DNA of 34,979 nucleotides from Deltaproteobacteria bacterium RBG_13_61_14 (lineage in GTDB: Bacteria > RBG-13-61-14), in contig MGQK01000092.1 of assembly GCA_001797815.1 (NCBI GenBank), forward strand, positions 1-34,979, written 5' to 3'. The translations under genes were made by a program, and so were the position numbers. The notes beneath the pieces are model-generated. The model was not told the origin of the DNA. It did not search any database and worked only from the letters and a program-made list of their open reading frames with translations. This document shows, piece by piece, positions 29,956-34,979 of this stretch (position 1 is the stretch's first letter; each line of letters starts with the position of its first letter).

Positions 29956-32154
29956 ATGGCTGCCACTTTTCTCAACAGCGGCCTGGCCCGCCACTCGCTG
30001 GTGGAGACGCCCTGGCGGGTGAAGGCGGTCTCCCAGTTTGCGGCCGATTACCACGACCCCGGCTTCAACGACAGGGACTGGCTCGAGCAAAAGCTGCCCG
30101 GCCAGTGGCAGATGCTCCCGGAGCTCCAGGACCATGCCGGCCGGGTCGTTTACCGCACCCGCTTCCCCTTCAGCCGGCAGGCCGAGCGGCTCTACCGGCT
30201 CCGCTGCCATGGCGTGTTTTACGGGGCCGACGTTTACCTCAACAGCCACCACCTCGGCCACCACGCCGGCTACTTCGATCCCTTCGACTTCCCGATCAAC
30301 GATGTGCTGGAGTCCGACAACCTCTTGGTGGTGGAGGTCGAGTCCTGCCAGGAAGAAAACCGGGCGGCCAAGAAGCAGATCACCGGCGTGTTCGGCCACT
30401 GGGACGTGATCTCCTTTTGCCACAACCCCGGCGGGATCTGGCTGCCGGTGGAGATCGTGGAGACCGGCCCGGCCTGCCTGGACCGCGTGCAGTTCCAGGT
30501 GCTGGAGCTGGCCGCGGAAAACGCGCGGGTCCGCTTCAACGTGGACCTTACCACCCTGGAGCCCTGCGACCTGGACCTATGGTTCGAGCTCGTTCCCCAA
30601 AATTTCGAAGGCGCGGGATACAAGTTCCGCCGCCAGGTGCGGGCGCCGGTCGGCCCGGTCCGGCTGTCGGAGGAATCCACCTTGACCAAGCCCGAACTCT
30701 GGTGGTGCCACGACCGCGGCTTGCCCCATCTCTACCGGGCCAGCATCACCATGCTCTGCCACGGCCGGACCCTCGACCGCCAAACCTTCAACGTCGGGCT
30801 CCGGACCGTCTCCGCCGACGACCGGCTCCGCTTCCGGCTCAACGGCCAGGGCCTTTACATCAAGGGCAACAATTACGCCCCCTCGGACGTCTATCTCGCC
30901 CGCACCTCCCCCGCGGACCTGGTTAAGGACGTGGCCATGATGGCCGAGGCCGGCTACAACATGGTCCGGGTGCACGCCCACGTGGACCGGCCCGAGTTTT
31001 ACGACGAGTGCGACCGCCAGGGCATCTTGGTCTGGCAGGACTTTCCCTTGCAATGGGGCTACCACCGCTCGGTCTTCCCCGAGGCAAGGCGCCAGGTCCG
31101 CGCCATGGTCCGGCTTTTGGAGAACCATCCCGCGATCGCGCTCTGGTGCTGCCACAACGAGCCTTCGGAAGTGGGCATCACTCTGCACGACTTTCGTTTC
31201 CAGGACGTGGTCCGGAGCCTCCCGGGTTTCTACCATTTGGCCCGGGGCGGGGGCTGGAACTTGCGGGTTCTGGACCCGGCGCTGGCCGCGGCGGCGGCGG
31301 AGGAAGACTCGAGCCGGCCGATCAACCTGGCCTCGGGCAATGCCGGCACGGACAAGCACTACTACTGCGGCTGGTATTATCCGATCATGGGGGACGCGGA
31401 CCGGTTCCGGAAATTCTTCCTCAACTCGGACATCGAAAGCCTGGGATTCATCACCGAGTTCGGCGCCCAGGCTTTTCCCGGACTGGAAAGCAGCCTGCGC
31501 TTCATCCCCGCCGAGCTTTCCCGGATAGACTGGACGAAGCTGCGGCGAGACCACCTCTACCAGGACCGCTTCCTGCGCCGCTACGTGGACCGCCGGGGTT
31601 ACACCTGGCTCTCCGAGTTGGTGGACGCTTCCCAGGATTACCAGGCCCGGCTGCTCAAGTTCCACGTGGAATGGCTGCGCTCGGTCAAATACCATCTCAA
31701 TTTCGGCATCATCGCCTTCCTGCACAACGACTCCCAGCCCGCGGTCACCTGGTCCGTGGTGGACTACTGGCGCCAGCCCAAAAAGGCCTACCATGCGCTC
31801 CTCGAATGCTTCCGCCCGATCTGGGCCTTTGCCACGCCCCGCTTTTCCCCTTACCCGGCAGGACGAACCGCCCGGATTCCTCTCTTTGCGGCCAACGACA
31901 CGCTGGAGGCGATCCGGCAGGTCTCTTTCCGCGCCGAGTTGCGCCGCGATCACGAGACCATCGCCCAACTGGTCACCGAAGTGGACCTGCAGCCGGACAT
32001 GCCCAGCCGGCGGGTGGGAGAGCTGACCTTTACTCCTTCTCAGCCCGGCACCTTAAGCCTGGAGGTCTCCATGAGCAAGCCGCCCCGGGTCGAGGTGAAA
32101 AACCTCTACGAAATTCGCGTGGCGGCAACGAAGCGCTCAGGGAGTAAAGCATGA
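29956..32154 (+). CDS. Glycoside hydrolase family 2 protein (beta-mannosidase/glucosaminidase-like)
   Basis: This 732-residue enzyme should cleave beta-linked glycosides with retention. The layout is an N-terminal jelly-roll sugar-binding domain (about residues 35-175), an Ig-like domain (about 185-285) and a TIM barrel (about 290-600). The acid/base catalyst is Glu402 in HNEPSE, and the nucleophile is Glu501 in ITEFGAQAFP, both in the standard GH2 contexts. No signal peptide is seen, so it appears cytoplasmic. The start has no ribosome site, which fits a leaderless start from the extended -10. It overlaps the acyl-CoA dehydrogenase by ATGA, an unusual operon partner. Exact sugar specificity is not readable; beta-mannoside or glucosaminide is likely from the motif style. 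Confidence 0.87.
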   Translation: MAATFLNSGLARHSLVETPWRVKAVSQFAADYHDPGFNDRDWLEQKLPGQWQMLPELQDHAGRVVYRTRFPFSRQAERLYRLRCHGVFYGADVYLNSHHLGHHAGYFDPFDFPINDVLESDNLLVVEVESCQEENRAAKKQITGVFGHWDVISFCHNPGGIWLPVEIVETGPACLDRVQFQVLELAAENARVRFNVDLTTLEPCDLDLWFELVPQNFEGAGYKFRRQVRAPVGPVRLSEESTLTKPELWWCHDRGLPHLYRASITMLCHGRTLDRQTFNVGLRTVSADDRLRFRLNGQGLYIKGNNYAPSDVYLARTSPADLVKDVAMMAEAGYNMVRVHAHVDRPEFYDECDRQGILVWQDFPLQWGYHRSVFPEARRQVRAMVRLLENHPAIALWCCHNEPSEVGITLHDFRFQDVVRSLPGFYHLARGGGWNLRVLDPALAAAAAEEDSSRPINLASGNAGTDKHYYCGWYYPIMGDADRFRKFFLNSDIESLGFITEFGAQAFPGLESSLRFIPAELSRIDWTKLRRDHLYQDRFLRRYVDRRGYTWLSELVDASQDYQARLLKFHVEWLRSVKYHLNFGIIAFLHNDSQPAVTWSVVDYWRQPKKAYHALLECFRPIWAFATPRFSPYPAGRTARIPLFAANDTLEAIRQVSFRAELRRDHETIAQLVTEVDLQPDMPSRRVGELTFTPSQPGTLSLEVSMSKPPRVEVKNLYEIRVAATKRSGSKA

Positions 32155-33293
32155 TCCGGCTTTCCGCGGAACTCTTGGACTTTCAGCGCACCGCCCGCCG
32201 CTTTGCCGAGCGGGAAATCGCGCCCTCGGCCCTGGAATGGGACGACCATCCCGACCGCTTTCCCTGGGAAGCTATGCGCAAAGGCGGCGAGGCGGGACTC
32301 CTCAGCTTTCATCTGCCCGCGGCCGGCGAGACCGAGCCGGCCTTTCCCGGCCTGCTCCCCCCCGCCATCCTGATCGAAGAGCTGGCCGCGGCTTGCGCCG
32401 GCACGGCCATGATCTTCGCCGGCCATCTCCTCGCCACCTGGACCCTGTTCCAGGCCGAGGGGTCCGGCGCTTCCAGGTTCCTGGCCCCCTTGCTCGAATC
32501 GCCGGCTGCGGAGCGGCCCGCCCTCGCCGGCCTGGCCTGGCAGGAGACCGAGCCCGGACGGATCATGACCATTGCCACCGCGACCGCTCAAGGCTGGGTC
32601 GTCAACGGCCGCAAGCGCCTGGTCCGAAGCGGCAACCTCGCCGGCCTGGTGCTGGTCATGGTCCAGGTTGCTTCGGAGCCGGAACCAAAAGGGCTGGGCC
32701 TGGCCGTGGTGCCGGCCGGGAGCCCGGGCTTTTCGGTGGAAAAGGTCGAGCGCATGCTCGGGAACCGGATCTGCCCGATGGCGGAGCTACTCTTTGAGGA
32801 CTGCCGGATTCCCCCGGAGAACCTGATCGGCCGGGGACGGGCCGAGGAGATCCTGGAGGGCGCGCTGGCTTATGCCTCGGGCTTGAGCGCGGCCGCGGCC
32901 ATCGGCGCTACCCGGGGCGCTTTCGAGACCGCGCTCCGCTATGCCGGCGAGCGCTACCAGGGCGGCAGAATCATCATCGAGCACGACGCGGTGGCCGAGA
33001 TGCTGGCGAACATGGAGGTGCGCCTGCACGCGGCCCGGGCCGGGCTGTGGCAGGCCTGCGCCGAGGCCAAGCCGTCCCGCGCCGAGCTGGCCAAGGCCAA
33101 GATCTTCGCCTCCGAGGCGGGCGTGGACACCTGCCTGGACGCGGTGCAGGTGCTGGGCGGCTACGGCTACATGCATGAATCCGGCCAGGAGAAGCGGCTG
33201 CGCGACGTGCAGATGGCCTGCCACTATGAAGAAACTAATCAAGCGCTCCGCCGTCTGATTCTCCGGGAAAGCCGGAAGGGTAGAGAGATTTGA
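32151..33293 (+). CDS. Acyl-CoA dehydrogenase family protein
   Basis: This 380-residue FAD enzyme should oxidise acyl-CoA thioesters to enoyl-CoA. The ACAD signature is present: an N-terminal helical domain (FQRTARRFAEREIAP), a beta domain (near residues 120-230), and the C-terminal VQVLGGYGYMHESGQEKRLR, then YEETNQALRRL, where the Glu after Tyr is the usual catalytic base position. The ATG at 32151 overlaps the glycosidase stop. Coupling with a GH2 enzyme suggests a niche catabolic or modification pathway rather than general beta-oxidation (inference). Confidence 0.92.
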   Translation: MIRLSAELLDFQRTARRFAEREIAPSALEWDDHPDRFPWEAMRKGGEAGLLSFHLPAAGETEPAFPGLLPPAILIEELAAACAGTAMIFAGHLLATWTLFQAEGSGASRFLAPLLESPAAERPALAGLAWQETEPGRIMTIATATAQGWVVNGRKRLVRSGNLAGLVLVMVQVASEPEPKGLGLAVVPAGSPGFSVEKVERMLGNRICPMAELLFEDCRIPPENLIGRGRAEEILEGALAYASGLSAAAAIGATRGAFETALRYAGERYQGGRIIIEHDAVAEMLANMEVRLHAARAGLWQACAEAKPSRAELAKAKIFASEAGVDTCLDAVQVLGGYGYMHESGQEKRLRDVQMACHYEETNQALRRLILRESRKGREI

Positions 33294-33342
33294 AACCAAT
33301 CTGCAATCATTATTTTATTCGTCCTGATTACCACATTCAAAG

Positions 33343-33370
33343 GTCGGGGCGCGGCAGGCCGCGCCCCGAC
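33343..33370. terminator. GC-rich hairpin after the acyl-CoA dehydrogenase
   Basis: GTCGGGGCGCGG and CCGCGCCCCGAC form a perfect 12-base stem around CAGG, 50 bases after the stop. A U tract is lacking, so it may be a repeat or a weak terminator. Confidence 0.5.
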
Positions 33371-33509
33371 GCGCCTTAATCGGAAACACTTCAAACCCGG
33401 ACCTGGCCGTGACGGACCAGGTAGATTTTCGGCGTCAGAGTCTTCTCTCACGCGATCGGAAAACCGTCTTTCATGCCGCGTTGCGGCACCCAGGAAACAT
33501 GAAAATCGC

Positions 33510-33600
33510 AACCGCAGATGCACGCAGATCAACGCCAATAGAAAAAGAATTGAACCCCTCCCTGATCCGCGTCCATCCGCGTTCATCCGCGGTTAAAAAT
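33510..33600. repeat. Dispersed inverted-repeat element of the CGCAGAT/ATCCGCG type
   Basis: The left arm AACCGCAGATGCACGCAGAT (33510-33529) and the right arm GATCCGCGTCCATCCGCG (from 33564) continuing to GCGGTTAAAA (33600) are imperfect inverted repeats with a core of about 35 bases. It is similar in plan to the element at 20970-21075 and to the repeat in the methyltransferase gene. It lies between the acyl-CoA dehydrogenase and nikR (33294-33633), where no gene is seen. Confidence 0.6.
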
Positions 33601-33633
33601 ATTTTCTGAACAGACGCTCAATATTTCCTCATC

Positions 33634-34047
33634 TCAGATCTTGGCCGTGGTGCCGGTGAGGGTGCCGTGCTTGACGCCCCGGAGCGCGATCAGGCGGTCG
33701 GCAAAGGCTTTGATCGCATTAGCCTTGCCCCGGGTCACGATCACCTCCATGCAGGCGTGATGGCCCAGGTGCACGTGCAGGGCGGCCACCACCTGGCCGG
33801 GAAAGTCGTGCTGGAAGCGGGTCAGCTTCTCGGTCAGCCCGGGCACGTGATGGTCGTAAACCAGGGTGAGCGCGGCCACCGTCTCCCGGTTCTCCTTCCA
33901 CTCTTCCTCGATCAACGCCTTGCGGATCAGGTCCCGGATCGCCTCGCTGCGGTTGCTGTAGCCGTGCCCCCGGCAGTAGCCGTCAAATTGCTCGAGCAGG
34001 CCCTCCTCCATGGAAACCCCGAACCGGCTCAACCTTTCCTCCCCCAT
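33634..34047 (-). CDS. nikR: Nickel-responsive transcriptional regulator NikR
   Basis: This 137-residue ribbon-helix-helix repressor senses nickel. The N-terminal DNA-binding part is MGEERLSRFGVSMEEGLLEQ, and the ACT-like C-terminal domain has ALHVHLGHHACMEV, in which the two His of HVH and the Cys correspond to the nickel ligands His87, His89 and Cys95 of E. coli NikR; the histidine of FQHDFPG matches the fourth, His76. AGGAGG precedes the ATG by eight bases. No nickel transporter or hydrogenase gene is in the window, so the targets are unknown. Confidence 0.93.
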   Translation of the reverse strand: MGEERLSRFGVSMEEGLLEQFDGYCRGHGYSNRSEAIRDLIRKALIEEEWKENRETVAALTLVYDHHVPGLTEKLTRFQHDFPGQVVAALHVHLGHHACMEVIVTRGKANAIKAFADRLIALRGVKHGTLTGTTAKI

Positions 34048-34067
34048 TGCTCCACCTCCTGCGTCCC

Positions 34068-34073
34068 ATTATA
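34068..34073 (-). promoter_or_regulatory. -10 box of the nikR promoter
   Basis: On the minus strand a perfect TATAAT lies 21 bases before the nikR ATG. The -35 is poor. A short palindromic TGCACTTGCA just upstream could be an operator (guess). The rest of 34048-34182 shows nothing else. Confidence 0.5.
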
Positions 34074-34182
34074 GCAGAGCCGGATGCACTTGCACGGGTG
34101 AGATTCACCTTTCCGCCGGCTGAAAGCGGCGGTTGCGCATCAAGCAGGGCCATAGTAAGATGTCTCCCCGGGTTTTTCGCCC

Positions 34183-34979
34183 ATGCAAACTCTGCAACTG
34201 GAAGCACGTTTTACCCGGCTGCGCCGCAACCTGCTGATCAGCCTGGCCGTGGCCGACCTGCTCGTTCTGGCCATGATGCTCTTTTTCGCGGGGACGCTGA
34301 TTCCCTTCGCCTATTGGGGAGCACTCCTGCTTTTGCTTCCCCTCCATCTCGCTGTCTTCCTCCTTCTCCGCAGCCTCCGCCGGCGTCTCCAGGCGTTTCA
34401 CGCCTGGCTCGAAGCCTCCCAGGCCAAAGGCTTCGATTCCGATGAACTGAACTCTTACTGGAAGCGCCTCACCCGCCTGCCGGTAGCCGTGAGCCTGGCC
34501 GTCACCGCCGGCCTGGTCCTGGCCGCGATCACCATCCAAATCATCCTGGTCTCCCAGCACGCCATTTTTGGATTTCAGTTTCTCACCGGCCTCTTGGCCA
34601 TGAGCTGGTTCTCCACCCTGGCCGGCCTGGTCCTCTATTCCCTGATCCGTTCCTTTATTCTGCCCTACTTAAGCCTCCTCGCCCGCTTCCAACTGCATTC
34701 CTGGGCCGGGCCGAAAGTGAGCATCACCGTCAAGCTGGTGCTGATGGTCTTTATCCTCACCGTGCTTCCCGGCCTCTACCTGGTCCGGGTGGGAGCCCGG
34801 CAGGCCATCCTGGGGGTCCGCTCCCTGGAACGGACCGAGGCTTCCCGCCGCCTGGAACAGGCCCTCGGCCGTCTGGCCTCCGCGGAGAGCCTCTCCCCCT
34901 CTCCAGACCTGTGGAGCGATCCGCCCCAGGAGTGGTTCTGGCTGGATCCCAGCGGCCGGCGTCGCGCGGGAAACGCTCA
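34183..34979 (+). CDS. Multi-TM sensor-like membrane protein (partial)
   Basis: The first 265 residues are visible and the gene runs off the right edge. Two TM hairpins follow a charged N terminus: about residues 16-40 and 43-62, then 98-122 and 130-152. A fifth TM at about 176-195 (VKLVLMVFILTVLPGLYLVRV) leads to a segment rich in Arg and Glu (EASRRLEQALGRL) that looks like the start of an extracytoplasmic sensor domain. This architecture is common in histidine kinases, diguanylate cyclases and similar signal transducers, but the output domain is outside the window. The ATG at 34183 is the only start after an in-frame stop at 34156; its ribosome site is weak. Confidence 0.65.
   Translation, partial: MQTLQLEARFTRLRRNLLISLAVADLLVLAMMLFFAGTLIPFAYWGALLLLLPLHLAVFLLLRSLRRRLQAFHAWLEASQAKGFDSDELNSYWKRLTRLPVAVSLAVTAGLVLAAITIQIILVSQHAIFGFQFLTGLLAMSWFSTLAGLVLYSLIRSFILPYLSLLARFQLHSWAGPKVSITVKLVLMVFILTVLPGLYLVRVGARQAILGVRSLERTEASRRLEQALGRLASAESLSPSPDLWSDPPQEWFWLDPSGRRRAGNA

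Noticed and set aside
30577-31968. 463-codon minus-strand ORF over the GH2 gene
   Set aside because: Shadow of the glycosidase with no domain text.

Overview
This window is a bacterial chromosome segment that joins two kinds of DNA. Right of about 20.4 kb the sequence is uniformly GC-rich and carries ordinary bacterial genes (argH, an ECF sigma/anti-sigma pair, a GH2 glycosidase, an acyl-CoA dehydrogenase, nikR). Left of 20.4 kb the composition is mixed: AT-rich stretches at about 2.2-7.1 kb and 14.1-15.8 kb alternate with GC-rich ones. The gene set and the dispersed palindromic repeats suggest an uncultivated Gram-negative lineage (Desulfobacterota, Acidobacteriota or Omnitrophota are all possible). 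I cannot name the species.

Block 1 (1-6033 and up to about 7154, all minus strand) is a branched-chain-amino-acid-type ABC transporter: LivF (partial), LivG, LivM, LivH, an extra two-TM protein of unknown function and a LivK-like lipoprotein. Two radical SAM proteins precede it in the same transcription direction. They are linked by an ATGA overlap, and the second overlaps livK. This suggests one unit in which radical SAM chemistry acts on, or makes, something that the transporter handles. The first radical SAM gene has lost a recognisable start at a GC-rich junction patch.

Block 2 (7345-19489, minus strand) is a five-gene cassette that looks like a DNA-modification and phage-defence system. 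In transcription order it encodes an SNF2 helicase with a DUF3883-like C terminus, a small PD-(D/E/Q)xK-like nuclease, a HEPN-like protein with zinc ribbons, a DUF1156-type DNA methyltransferase and a DUF499-type ATPase with a HEPN-like N terminus. The methyltransferase is enlarged by an in-frame GIY-YIG domain and by several in-frame palindromic or dispersed repeats. A good sigma-70 promoter lies upstream of the helicase.

Block 3 (19727-21339) is a junction with no conventional genes. It holds two remnants that resemble recombinase C-terminal tails, a displaced tRNA 3' end that probably marks the right end of an integrated element, a strong promoter driving a structured small RNA, a 19-residue Lys/Ala peptide gene with its own terminator, a palindromic dispersed repeat, and a pseudoknot-capable RNA with a terminator on the minus strand.

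Block 4 (21340-34979) reads as core chromosome. It contains a Tat-exported sugar-isomerase-like protein; an argH / fibronectin-III lipoprotein / membrane spermidine-synthase-like operon; a sigma / anti-sigma / periplasmic-protein operon with an ECF-type promoter in front of the sigma gene; a GH2 glycosidase that may be leaderless and is coupled to an acyl-CoA dehydrogenase; a nickel regulator; and the start of a multi-TM sensor-like protein cut by the window edge.
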